From contig JASJAT010000041.1 of the NCBI GenBank assembly GCA_030066885.1, positions 1 to 36,070 on the forward strand: DNA of 36,070 nucleotides, read 5' to 3'. The position numbers and the translations under genes are program-made. The stretch's first letter is position 1; every line of letters begins with the position of its first letter. Shown here in pieces: positions 1 to 7,882 of the stretch. The notes beneath the pieces are model-generated. The model was not told where the DNA came from. It was given only the letters and a program-made list of their open reading frames with translations, and did no database searches. The DNA is from Arenicellales bacterium (GTDB taxonomy: Bacteria > Pseudomonadota > Gammaproteobacteria > Arenicellales > JAANXG01).

Positions 1-10
1 CATCCTCATC

Positions 11-24
11 TTGACTCGTGTCAA
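11..24. promoter_or_regulatory. Possible Crp/Fnr-family operator (TTGAC-N4-GTCAA)
   Basis: The 14 bases TTGACTCGTGTCAA form a perfect inverted repeat with 5-base arms and a 4-base centre, the geometry of FNR/FixK/DNR-type sites (TTGA-N6-TCAA). It lies about 60 bases before an intrinsic terminator, with no open frame between them, so the regulated transcript could be a short RNA or could lie to the left of the window. The match is to arm geometry only. No promoter was securely recognised beside it. Confidence 0.3.
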
Positions 25-82
25 AGACACTTAAGGCTCCTTGATGTAATCTATATTTTCCATTCTCCTTGTGGAATTAATA

Positions 83-127
83 CCCCCGGATGTGTTTGTA
101 TCAAGTCAATTGTTCCGGGGGTTTTTT
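83..127 (+). terminator. Rho-independent terminator, plus strand
   Basis: An 8-base stem CCCCCGGA (83-90) pairs perfectly with TCCGGGGG (114-121), followed directly by TTTTTT (122-127). The loop is 23 bases. The T-run is on the plus strand only, so this ends a transcript entering from the left. No plus-strand gene is visible in bases 1-82, so the gene must end before the window or the transcript is non-coding. The minus-strand symporter stops at 163, but the hairpin lacks a T-tract in that direction. Confidence 0.75.
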
Positions 128-162
128 AGTTTCCGAAAAACGCTTCCAATACGCTTGCGCTT

Positions 163-2010
163 TCACAGCGTCTTGTTTATTCGACGCCACCAAAACGGTA
201 CCAAGACCAGGCCGGCTAAGACTACAACCCACTGCAAGTTGTTATGACCATGTAAAAGGAGTTTCCCGAGGCCGATAAGTAACAGGAACAAAGAAAGGGC
301 GCACAGCCCAGTCGTTATAAGGGATTGAGCGAGGGCTATGAGTGGTTCGTTTGGATGCGACCCGGCCATTGAGGCTGTCGATCGCCACCACCCCAAAGGA
401 CGAACACGCTTGTAGAAGCTGAGCAGAGTCTGGTCATGGGTTGGCGGCGTAAACCACGTTACGACAATAACCGCAAGTGTCGACAATAACGCCATGGACG
501 CCAACCGAAGCCATTCCGCGTCAATCGTGGTGAGCAGAATAGGAGCGGCAAGCAGACTCACGACCATAGCGGAAAGTTCAGAGTACAAATTGATCCGCTC
601 CCAAAGCCAGCGCAGCACGAGTACCGAGCCCATACCGGCTCCAAACAACAATGAGATGAACCATGCTTGCTGAATCGAGGCGAGATTGGCCATGACGACG
701 AGCGCGATGAGAACCACGATGATGTTGGATACTCTTGCGGCTACCACCAGCTCCCGGTTCGATGGTTCACGTCGTCGCCATTCCCGGCAGAACAAACGCC
801 CGTAGATATCATTTGCCCAATACGACGCCCCCCAATTGAGATGGGTATCCAATGTGGACGCAAGTGCCGCGAGTAACCCAGTCAGCATGATACCGCGCAG
901 CCCAATCGGCAACAGCTCGTCTATACCGGTAACGAAAGTGAGCTCCCGTGCAGCGGCGAAACCTTCCGCCTGCATCTGTGTTTCGTTGAAGGGATAGATG
1001 ATTAATAGTCCCACCCCGATGAGCATCCAGATAAGACTGCGGAGTAGAATTTGCGTCCACGCAAACACAATACCCGCGATTCCTGCATCCCGATCTGTCC
1101 GACAAGCCAGCGATCGCTGCGCCAGATAGCCCGTACCATCGCTGTTCATCTGAAACAGCCATTGCAGACTGATAATGACCAGGAAAGGCATCATCAGCTC
1201 ACCAAGTGGGGGGCTGAATGACACCAGTCGTTCAGCATCCTCAGTCCCGTAGAGTGAAACGAGTTGGTCGGTGATTCCATCCAAACCACCGATATGTCGA
1301 ACGATCGCGTACGCATAGACTATTGTTGCAAGCATTGCGATACCGAACTGTACGATGTCGGTGGTGATAACACTCCGCAAGCCTCCGGTTGTGGAATAGA
1401 GAGCAACGAAAATTAATATCATCAAGATGCTGATCAGGGCATTGGTGGTCGCGACGTCGCTGGGCAAGCCGGTGACACTTTCGGCAAGAAACAGACCACT
1501 CAATCTAACCACCGCTGTCAAGGACGTGTACAGATTTTCCGGCAACCACGCATGCCAAGGCAGAAACACTTCCGCGATACGCACCGCGGCAATCAGAACG
1601 ATTGCCATCACCACGCAGTTGATGACTGTGCCATAGTAAACCGCCTTCAACACGCGAAGCAGCAAAACACCCGGGCCACTATACCTGGTCTCGGTAAGCT
1701 CAGCGTCGGTAAGCACACCGGCCCGTCGCCAGCAAGCGGCAAAAACGAAAGCCATCAACAAAAAAGCAAGGGCGTATATCCATAGACGCCAAAGGGCAAA
1801 AATACCGCTGGTCGCGATGAGACCAGTAACCAACAATGGGGTATCGGCGGCAAACTGAGTCGCGCACATGCTGAGCCCCGCACGCCAACCTTTTACCTGC
1901 CGTCCGGCGAGGAAGTACTCGTCAAGACTTTGCGATGCCTTTCGGCGCGAGCGCAGCCCTACCCAAACCGAATAGGCAATGAAGAGCAAGAGTATGGTGA
2001 AATCAACCAT
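163..2010 (-). CDS. Sodium:solute symporter (SSS) family transporter
   Basis: An inner-membrane carrier that should couple uptake of an organic solute to sodium entry. The 615 residues are almost entirely hydrophobic, with about 13-15 likely membrane segments. The N-terminus has the usual SSS layout: a first helix, then a loop reading SLDEYFLAGRQVKGWRAGLS (about 28-47), and then CATQFAADTPLLVTG, close to the sodium/substrate region of the family. The conserved TTGGLRSVITTD stretch lies about a third of the way along. Length is slightly above that of PutP-like members (about 500) because of extra C-terminal helices. The substrate cannot be told from sequence; sugars, amino acids and betaines are all possible. 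It is monocistronic, with a candidate promoter 23 bases before the start. The neighbouring phosphate genes are separated by 380 bases and do not suggest a shared role. Confidence 0.9.
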   Translation of the reverse strand: MVDFTILLLFIAYSVWVGLRSRRKASQSLDEYFLAGRQVKGWRAGLSMCATQFAADTPLLVTGLIATSGIFALWRLWIYALAFLLMAFVFAACWRRAGVLTDAELTETRYSGPGVLLLRVLKAVYYGTVINCVVMAIVLIAAVRIAEVFLPWHAWLPENLYTSLTAVVRLSGLFLAESVTGLPSDVATTNALISILMILIFVALYSTTGGLRSVITTDIVQFGIAMLATIVYAYAIVRHIGGLDGITDQLVSLYGTEDAERLVSFSPPLGELMMPFLVIISLQWLFQMNSDGTGYLAQRSLACRTDRDAGIAGIVFAWTQILLRSLIWMLIGVGLLIIYPFNETQMQAEGFAAARELTFVTGIDELLPIGLRGIMLTGLLAALASTLDTHLNWGASYWANDIYGRLFCREWRRREPSNRELVVAARVSNIIVVLIALVVMANLASIQQAWFISLLFGAGMGSVLVLRWLWERINLYSELSAMVVSLLAAPILLTTIDAEWLRLASMALLSTLAVIVVTWFTPPTHDQTLLSFYKRVRPLGWWRSTASMAGSHPNEPLIALAQSLITTGLCALSLFLLLIGLGKLLLHGHNNLQWVVVLAGLVLVPFWWRRINKTL

Positions 2011-2032
2011 GGTCGAGTTTTATCTCAGTTGG

Positions 2033-2062
2033 ATTATCACGTTACAGTGCTCCGTGAGCCAA
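2033..2062 (-). promoter_or_regulatory. Candidate sigma-70 promoter for the symporter gene
   Basis: Reading the minus strand, TTGGCT (2062-2057) and GATAAT (2038-2033) are separated by 18 bases and lie just ahead of the ATG at 2010. Both hexamers are one or two changes from consensus. The rest of the 380-base gap (2011-2390) shows no convincing gene, terminator or repeat. Confidence 0.35.
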
Positions 2063-2390
2063 CGAGATAAAGACTAAACTGTTCTTCGTTTATGGAGGAA
2101 CCGACAATACCTTCACTCTGGACTGATTCAGGTCAATGAATCTGTGAACTACGCCCAATATAATTTTGATCAATGAGTTGGTTAAAACCACCGGCCGTCC
2201 ACTTGGTAACTAAGCGTGCCCGTTGATATTTAAGGAGTCTCTGATCAATCCGAAGCTCCTCAGAACAGTCGAGAGCATATGATCACACCATTCGATCCCA
2301 GTTAGGCGGGGCGCCGAAACTCACAGGTATTTATTCTCCCACAGACCCGTATACACTCCCTACTTATTTCTGCTGCCCAATCGACTGACA

Positions 2391-3020
2391 ATGGTTACAC
2401 CAACTCATAGGATCTTTTCCTCAATCGAGGTCAGTGATACTCGATTAATAAAAAATGTATTGGTACCTAGCACTGTAAAGTTTCGCCAGATCGTAGTGAC
2501 CGGACCGCCGTGTAGCGGCAAATCTAAACTGGTCGAAAAGTTGGGCGGATGGCCTGAAGAGGGGTATATTGATCTGGCGACGGAAAAGTGGTGGCAGAAC
2601 CGTATTTTCACCTTTAGACCGCGTGAGGTTCACTTTGGTTTTCCATTCGTTGGCTTCGAAGAAAGCCATGCCGTCTTCGACCTGGAATGGCTGCAGTCCC
2701 CAACCGATATCGATTTCTCAAGGGTCCATCTTCCACCTGGAAAGCGCGGGGTCTTCAGTGTAGATTGGCGCAACCGATACGCCTTTGATTTCCAGCTGTT
2801 ACCCGCCGAGCAGATTTATGCCATATGCAAAGAGAGAAGCAAACTCGGCACTCACCCGATCGATTTAGAACTAACCCTCCAGCGGGTACAACTCGCTGTC
2901 ACAGCATATGAGAAACTTGCACTTTTTTTTCACGACAACGGGATGCTGGTTTATTTTCGTGATCGTTTTGACGGAAAACCAAGGACTATCGTCGCTTCCG
3001 ATTCAGCTGACGCAGCTTAA
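2391..3020 (+). CDS. P-loop nucleotide-binding protein, function unknown
   Basis: This 209-residue protein has one clear motif, the Walker A loop GPPCSGKSK near residues 39-47, preceded by a beta strand (RQIVVT) as in small kinases and nucleoside-triphosphatases. The segment after it (about 57-100) is rich in aromatic residues, and no classical Walker B motif is obvious. I do not recognise the family beyond P-loop NTPase. No good ribosome binding site precedes the ATG, so the true start could be further in, but it must lie before residue 39. It converges on the phosphatase gene and the two stop ends overlap by four bases (3017-3020). The adjacency suggests, but does not show, a functional link with the phosphatase and phosphate block. 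Confidence 0.7.
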   Translation: MVTPTHRIFSSIEVSDTRLIKNVLVPSTVKFRQIVVTGPPCSGKSKLVEKLGGWPEEGYIDLATEKWWQNRIFTFRPREVHFGFPFVGFEESHAVFDLEWLQSPTDIDFSRVHLPPGKRGVFSVDWRNRYAFDFQLLPAEQIYAICKERSKLGTHPIDLELTLQRVQLAVTAYEKLALFFHDNGMLVYFRDRFDGKPRTIVASDSADAA

Positions 3021-4477
3021 CTCCTTATCGCCTTTGATCCAGGGGAGTTCTTTTCGGCTCTTTTATTGACCCACTCCAAGAGAGGCTCAGCCGCGTATAG
3101 CTGGGGAACCATCTGCCCATTGACCCTGATGAATATTGCAGACTCTCCTTTTTTCGCGGAATACAAGATGTGATGGTGTCGAATCCCCGCGACATCACAC
3201 CAAACAGTGCCCGTATCTGAATACGGCGTATGGCCTACTAGAAACGGGAGCTCTTTTGCCAAATTCAATGATTTTCGAAATCGTCGGACATCCGATGCCG
3301 TATATCCTGACGGATAACCTCGCCGTCGAACTCGATTCCACATTAAGTCATGCAGAACATCGGGAAAGCTACGGATATTCACAACTTGGCTCATGTCAAT
3401 CCTATTGAACGGTGGGCCAGCATGGCACGCAACAAAGTTCTCAGATAGTGCAATCACCGGAGAGAGGTCGTAAAAATGAGCCATTTTTTCACAGTATTCC
3501 GTCCCCCGTAATTGCTCTAGCCTCTTTCGCCACAACACACCTTGAGGAACAAGGTCTTTGCTCGCCTCGACTGCAAAACTATCATGGTTGCCGCGGAGAA
3601 AGAAAATACCATCAGGAAAGTGCAGTTTTAATTTAAACAGAAAGTCCATCATTAATACTGAACTGTCCATTTCGTCATAGGGTTCCGAGTCCGGTTGAAC
3701 TAAGTCACCCAGGAAAACAAGCACGGCTGATTTTTTCTCCAATGCCCAGATAAACGCGTTTTCACTGAGAATCTTTAGTAAGTTGTCGATATTCGCATGC
3801 AGATCCCCTATCACCACGGGCGTAACATGCGCCGGCAGTCGTAAAAGACCACCGGCGGTACCATTTGCGTCCTTGGGTCGAAAAGCATCGTTTTTCAACA
3901 AACTATTGACCTGTTGCAAGGTGTCCAGTGCTTGGTGCCTTGACATGGTTTTGAGAGGGCCACCATACAGCGCTATGATTTTGTCAATGGCCTGCTGGCG
4001 TCGAGCGACGATTGGTGACTGTTCGATGTCTTCTTCGAGTAAAGTGATAAACGTGCCAAGTTCTGAAATAGGGTCTCGAAAAACGAGGTTTTCCCCTTCG
4101 TAGTCGAGATAAAAATTGCGCCGGAAGGCTTCGCGGGGTTTACGGAATAGGTGTTCCTGGTTAGGCTCATCATGGCTTATGTGAAGGCTTTGCCCCGGCT
4201 TGATTCGCAACGAGTAATTTATTTGTGTGGGGTTCAGATCGGGATTGAATACAATGAGGTCCGGAAGGCCTGGACCAACTGAGCCATCACACCTGATTTC
4301 TTTTTGAATATGAAGGCGTTCTGAACCCAGTTCTACCTCGACTGGTCGTCGTGGCAGTAGCATTCTCAACCTCCTGCCAGAGAGCCGTAATCTTTGCCCC
4401 GGTTGAGGTACTACGGTATCCACCGGCTTTCCTATCGATTCGACTATCGACTTGAGGAATGCTCGCTTCTTGGCCAT
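3017..4477 (-). CDS. PPP/calcineurin-type metallophosphoesterase with unknown N-terminal region
   Basis: The C-terminal half has the full metal-binding set of the serine/threonine phosphatase (PPP) branch of calcineurin-like enzymes, in order: GDLHAN (D225, H227), GDLVQ (D258), RGNHDS (N297, H298), CHAGPP (H352) and VGHTPY (H416). The usual PPP second motif GDxVDRG is altered to GDLVQPD. The first 200 residues are not phosphatase; residues 20-145 look beta-rich, and the stretch around 125-144 ending ELGTFI faintly resembles the FHA-domain end, but this is weak. There is no signal peptide, so it should be cytoplasmic. It is the last gene of a minus-strand run after DUF47, PiT and a helical protein, 66 bases behind the latter, pointing to a role in phosphate handling. 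The substrate could be a phosphoprotein, nucleotide or other phosphoester. Confidence 0.85.
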   Translation of the reverse strand: MAKKRAFLKSIVESIGKPVDTVVPQPGQRLRLSGRRLRMLLPRRPVEVELGSERLHIQKEIRCDGSVGPGLPDLIVFNPDLNPTQINYSLRIKPGQSLHISHDEPNQEHLFRKPREAFRRNFYLDYEGENLVFRDPISELGTFITLLEEDIEQSPIVARRQQAIDKIIALYGGPLKTMSRHQALDTLQQVNSLLKNDAFRPKDANGTAGGLLRLPAHVTPVVIGDLHANIDNLLKILSENAFIWALEKKSAVLVFLGDLVQPDSEPYDEMDSSVLMMDFLFKLKLHFPDGIFFLRGNHDSFAVEASKDLVPQGVLWRKRLEQLRGTEYCEKMAHFYDLSPVIALSENFVACHAGPPFNRIDMSQVVNIRSFPDVLHDLMWNRVRRRGYPSGYTASDVRRFRKSLNLAKELPFLVGHTPYSDTGTVWCDVAGIRHHHILYSAKKGESAIFIRVNGQMVPQLYAAEPLLEWVNKRAEKNSPGSKAIRS

Positions 4478-4543
4478 CGATGCTTACGGTTACCCACCGC
4501 TACGTGCGAATCCAACAGACCATACATGGTTGTTGAACTCAGC

Positions 4544-5146
4544 TCAAAACTTGTCAAACAACTCCCTCAATCGCGTGCCCCACCGCCTGAATTCCTGGAC
4601 GGAAGCATCGTATACAGCCTTGTCTTGGCGTAGTTGATGGGAACTGTAGTGGGCGAATGCTATCTCACCCTCTTGCTCCCGGCGCAGGTTGCTACAGATG
4701 AGGCTTAGTTTCCCAGCCGAACTAACTAACGCTTCGGTATACTCAACCAGCGCGTCACGGATCGCTATACTCATCTTCGCACGTTTTGGTAAATCGTTAA
4801 AATCTGCATCACCAAAGGTGCGTTGGATGCGTTTCGTTTCTGCATCGATTGAATCCAGTTCTGCTTCCAGCGATGCCAGATCCGTAAGCTTGCCGGGCTG
4901 CGCAGCCATTACGATTTTGCGCACCGAGAATCCAAACAGTCCATCATGGATTTTCCGGTAACGTTTGGCAACAGAAGTTATATCGCAAGCGATTCCTATA
5001 AGCTTCGCCCTGTGCTCCATTCGGTGAGGGTCCAGTGTCTCAACCACTCCGCTCACCTGCAGCCAGGTCTGATTCTCAGATGACAACGTACCCGCGGTGA
5101 CAGGCGCGGAAGGATTGATCACTGAGTCTTCCTCTGTCTGGGACAC
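4544..5146 (-). CDS. Helical protein of unknown function in the PiT operon
   Basis: I do not recognise this 200-residue protein. It has no signal peptide or membrane segment. From about residue 50 on it is charged and apparently all-helical, with heptad-like stretches (for example around 85-112 and 125-195) that could form a helical bundle or coiled coil. That is the general look of PhoU/DUF47-type proteins, but without their E/DxxxD metal motifs. It lies 45 bases after the PiT gene and 66 bases before the phosphatase, on the same strand, so it is almost certainly co-transcribed. A cytoplasmic partner or regulator of either neighbour is a reasonable guess only. Confidence 0.7.
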   Translation of the reverse strand: MSQTEEDSVINPSAPVTAGTLSSENQTWLQVSGVVETLDPHRMEHRAKLIGIACDITSVAKRYRKIHDGLFGFSVRKIVMAAQPGKLTDLASLEAELDSIDAETKRIQRTFGDADFNDLPKRAKMSIAIRDALVEYTEALVSSAGKLSLICSNLRREQEGEIAFAHYSSHQLRQDKAVYDASVQEFRRWGTRLRELFDKF

Positions 5147-5191
5147 GTGCGTTCAAACACTCCACTCTCGAGGCCACTTACGAACCATTTT

Positions 5192-6457
5192 CTAACCAAA
5201 GATGCCTTTCAGTGTGAAAAAGAAAAACGCAGCCAGGACCCCACCTATCGGCAGCGTAATGATCCATGAAAGAATGATGCCGCCGATCACACGCAAATCG
5301 ATGGCACCTACTCCGCGTGCAAGCCCGACACCGATAACTGCGCCCACAGCGATATGCGTGGTTGAAACCGGCAAACCCGTGCGTGAAGCTAAAACGACGG
5401 TGGTTGCGGCTGCCAACGTGGCACAGTATCCCCGACTCGGTGTCAGCTCTGTAATTTTTGTCCCGATGGTTTTCATGACGCGGTAACCCATCGTGGCGAG
5501 TCCGACCACGATACCCACGCCACCAAGCACAAGGACCCACAGAGGTAAGGCTGCCTTCTGCGCAACCTCGCCGCCGGACTGTACTATGCTGACAACGGCA
5601 GCCAACGGTCCGATGCCGTTAGCAACGTCGTTGGAACCGTGGGCGAAGGCCATGGCACATGCCGTGAACAGCATCATCGGTGTGAACACCTTTTCCACAC
5701 TGGCAAAGTGAAAGTCGCGGTCGGCGGTGGCATCCACTTTGACCCGATTAATCAATACCCAGCCTATAATCCCCACCAGCGCGCCGATAACAAACGCGCT
5801 GAAAAAGCTCATACCGATAGACATCTCCAGCTTCAGGTGTTTCAAGCCCTTGAACATGGTTACCAGAGCAATGATAAAACCGACTAGAAACACGTAGACG
5901 GGACCCCATTTTTTGGCGTTAATAAAGGGTTGTTCGGTATTGAGAATCAACCACCTGATACTGAGCATCAGTAAGAACGCTATAACCCCACCCAGCGCCG
6001 GTGACACCACCCAGCTGGCGACGATCTGACTTATCTTACCCCACTCAACCGCCTCGATTCCGATGCCCGCCATGGTGAATCCAACGATGGCACCGACGAT
6101 GGAGTGGGTAGTCGAGACTGGCCAGCCCTTACTTGAGGCGACCATCAACCAGATGCCTGCAGCCAGCAGGGCCGCCAACATTCCGAAGACCAGAATTTCT
6201 GGATTATTGGCGATGGGTGTAGGGTCGATGATGCCCTTGCGAATTGTTTTAGTGACGTGACCACCAGCCAGAAAAGCTCCGGCAAACTCGAATACAGCAG
6301 CAATAATGATCGCCTGCATGACCGTTATCGCTCCGGAGCCGACGGAAGTCCCCATAGCATTGGCAACGTCGTTAGCCCCGATTCCCCAACACATGTAGGT
6401 GCCAAAAATAATCGCCATGATGACGAAGGCGGTGCCATATACCGTGATAATATCCAT
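5192..6457 (-). CDS. pit: PiT family inorganic phosphate transporter
   Basis: An inner-membrane permease of the PiT family (PF01384), which moves phosphate, often as a metal-phosphate complex, with protons or sodium. The two inverted family signatures are both present: GANDVANAMGTSVGSGA near residues 27-43 and HGSNDVANGIGPLAAV in the second half. The motif PVSTTHSIVGAIVG, with a matching PVSTTHIAVGAVIG near the C-terminus, confirms the internal duplication. The 421 residues fall in the usual range, with about 10-12 membrane segments. It follows the DUF47 gene by 87 bases, the classic pairing for these transporters. A Pho box in front of the pair implies induction under phosphate starvation, unlike the constitutive PitA of E. 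coli. Confidence 0.95.
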   Translation of the reverse strand: MDIITVYGTAFVIMAIIFGTYMCWGIGANDVANAMGTSVGSGAITVMQAIIIAAVFEFAGAFLAGGHVTKTIRKGIIDPTPIANNPEILVFGMLAALLAAGIWLMVASSKGWPVSTTHSIVGAIVGFTMAGIGIEAVEWGKISQIVASWVVSPALGGVIAFLLMLSIRWLILNTEQPFINAKKWGPVYVFLVGFIIALVTMFKGLKHLKLEMSIGMSFFSAFVIGALVGIIGWVLINRVKVDATADRDFHFASVEKVFTPMMLFTACAMAFAHGSNDVANGIGPLAAVVSIVQSGGEVAQKAALPLWVLVLGGVGIVVGLATMGYRVMKTIGTKITELTPSRGYCATLAAATTVVLASRTGLPVSTTHIAVGAVIGVGLARGVGAIDLRVIGGIILSWIITLPIGGVLAAFFFFTLKGIFG

Positions 6458-6544
6458 CGTGTTACCTCTCTAGGGCGTTAAATCTGTTTGCATTGTTGAT
6501 TGTTGTTGGCGTGCCCACTGTCCTGGTTCAAGACTTCTCGTGCG

Positions 6545-7225
6545 TTATTGAGCAGTAAGCAGGCGTAAACGATCACCCACTTTTTCGGCGTAGTCGGCGA
6601 GGTCCCCTATCCACTGAATCAACCGGTACCACATCATCACTGACACCGGGTTCATGTCGTCTTCTTGCGCGAACAGCCGCCGTGTAAGATCTACACCCAG
6701 CTCGTCCGTTTCGTCTTCGACCTTGTTCAACTCGTCCACCATGGCTTCAACCTGGGTTACTTCTCGTCCACGGAATCCCATTTCCAGCAACTCATCGAGC
6801 TCTTCTATGATCTGCGACGACTTTTCACACACGTCAACGCAGCGACGTACCAACTTGACCAGAGGTTCCTTCAATGTTTCAGGGACATCCATCGGCCGTT
6901 CCATGAGCAAACCAGCAATATCCTGAGCTGTATCTGCGATGGCATCTTGCATTTGCAGTATCTCTAAAAGATCACGTCGATCCACCGGCAGAAACAAACT
7001 TTTAGGTAGGCCGGCACGCAGTTCATTCTTGATCTTGTCGGCCGCGGCCTCACGCTCAAAAATCTTGTCTTTAACTGACGAAAATCGATCCTTGTCGCCT
7101 TCGATTAGGGCGTCGAATAGTGGTGGGACCTCGTGCACACACTCCATTACGACGCGCATGTGTTCTTGCATATACTTAAGCGGAGAACGCCTGAATATTT
7201 TCATCAGTGGACTCGACTTAGCCAT
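6545..7225 (-). CDS. DUF47 (TIGR00153) PhoU-like regulator of PiT
   Basis: A 226-residue all-helical cytoplasmic protein of the DUF47/PhoU_div family, which sits beside PiT transporters and is thought to modulate them. Diagnostic parts are the N-terminal FRRSPLKYMQEHM, the repeated acidic helices FEREAAADKIKNELR and VEDETDELGVDLTRRLF, and the C-terminal WYRLIQWIGDLADYAEKVGD, whose ExxxD-like spacing is like the metal sites of PhoU. Length matches the family. It is the first gene of the minus-strand operon DUF47-pit-unknown-phosphatase and starts 163 bases after a Pho box. No signal peptide. Identification is firm; its regulatory action is inferred from the family. Confidence 0.93.
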   Translation of the reverse strand: MAKSSPLMKIFRRSPLKYMQEHMRVVMECVHEVPPLFDALIEGDKDRFSSVKDKIFEREAAADKIKNELRAGLPKSLFLPVDRRDLLEILQMQDAIADTAQDIAGLLMERPMDVPETLKEPLVKLVRRCVDVCEKSSQIIEELDELLEMGFRGREVTQVEAMVDELNKVEDETDELGVDLTRRLFAQEDDMNPVSVMMWYRLIQWIGDLADYAEKVGDRLRLLTAQ

Positions 7226-7387
7226 AGTTTTTACTCCTCATTGGCGTTCAAACAGGTCAAAAATTAGGTCTTTCGTATTTGTTTCAGAAATATTTCAAAA
7301 GAGTCCTTTAGCGTGTTCATTAGCATCGCTAATTCACCCGAAATTTGTCTTTATTAATCAATCATCTACAGACCATCTAGTTTTCGG

Positions 7388-7416
7388 GTGTTAAAAATGT
7401 GACACATTTATTACAC
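7388..7416 (-). promoter_or_regulatory. Pho box (PhoB site) before the DUF47-pit operon
   Basis: Reading the minus strand, GTGTAAT (7416-7410), spacer AAAT, GTGTCAC (7405-7399), spacer ATTT, then a weaker third unit TTAACAC (7394-7388) repeat every 11 bases. This is very close to the known PhoB site (CTGTCAT-AAAT-CTGTCAY). It lies 163-190 bases before the DUF47 start. PhoB itself is encoded at 29204-29902. Confidence 0.75.
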
Positions 7417-7515
7417 CGCGAATTTGCCCTCGATGCGATGATCCAGATCAATAAATAGGTCAATGGCTAGCCCGGCAACGTTGCAAGAAGGTTGGTCGAG
7501 CTTGGCATCTTGATC

Positions 7516-7546
7516 GTAGGAACGGCGCCTTCGCCAAGATCATCGG
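7516..7546. repeat. Extragenic repeat, GTAGGA-sCGrCGCC type
   Basis: The segment GTAGGAACGGCGCCTTCGCC, continuing with AAGATCATCGG, is a near copy of the element at 9738 and is related to shorter copies at 25284 and 35686. A companion element with TTTGCGAGCTTCGCGTCTTG follows at 7591-7622 and recurs at 25240-25266. These lie in the otherwise gene-free part (7417-7633) between the Pho box and the small lipoprotein gene, where I see no other gene. Confidence 0.6.
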
Positions 7547-7590
7547 TACGGTGGCACCCCTCCTGCGCTAAGAGGGAAAGATTTATCGTC

Positions 7591-7622
7591 TTTGCGAGCT
7601 TCGCGTCTTGACGAGTTTTTTT
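7591..7622. repeat. Extragenic repeat, GCGAGCTTsGCGTCTTG type
   Basis: TTTGCGAGCTTCGCGTCTTG followed by a T-rich run matches the segment at 25240-25266 (CGCGAGCTTGGCGTCTTGGC, then AAGAGTTTA). At both places a GTAGGA-type element lies within about 50 bases, so the two may be parts of one dispersed unit. The run of seven Ts at 7616-7622 could also help end transcription, but the hairpin before it is poor. Confidence 0.45.
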
Positions 7623-7633
7623 CTAGAAGCAGG

Positions 7634-7777
7634 TCAACGGCACTGCATAGGATCATAGTCAATTGAGCTGCACGCCGACACAGGAGCGTAACCGACGTTT
7701 ACGTTACCGCCATTGCAGCCAGCAAGGGCGATTCCCGCTATTAACACAATGAAAAACCATACCTTTTTCCGCTTCAT
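7634..7777 (-). CDS. Small lipoprotein, 47 residues
   Basis: A short frame on the minus strand, ATG at 7777 and TGA at 7636-7634, encodes 47 residues starting MKRKKVWFFIVLIAGIALAG and then C. A charged start, a hydrophobic core and a lipobox LAGC put the lipid-carrying cysteine at residue 21. The mature part is only 27 residues, NGGNVNVGYAPVSACSSIDY and on, with two further cysteines that could pair. It should be anchored to the inner or outer membrane. No function can be assigned. The signal sequence is too good to be chance, though the ribosome site (AGGG, five or so bases before ATG) is modest. It is monocistronic, with an inverted repeat 39 bases upstream. Confidence 0.65.
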   Translation of the reverse strand: MKRKKVWFFIVLIAGIALAGCNGGNVNVGYAPVSACSSIDYDPMQCR

Positions 7778-7815
7778 AAGCCCTATGTCCAGTTACTTCC
7801 AGATGATTAAACATG

Positions 7816-7830
7816 TTGATATTACATCAA
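7816..7830. promoter_or_regulatory. Inverted repeat TTGAT-N5-ATCAA upstream of the small lipoprotein
   Basis: TTGATATTACATCAA is a perfect 5-base inverted repeat with a 5-base centre, 39 bases before the start codon at 7777. FNR-type sites have a 4-base centre, so this is one base too long for a typical site. It could be an operator for another regulator, or chance in an AT-rich region. Confidence 0.25.
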
Positions 7831-7882
7831 TTGAACTATGTCAGACATGGGCAGGTGCAATGATGGGATACTGCGACACCGA

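Noticed and set aside
809-1162. 117-residue minus-strand frame inside the symporter gene
   Set aside because: It overlaps the strongly supported symporter in another frame and has composition of a shadow frame, with no recognisable domain or signal.
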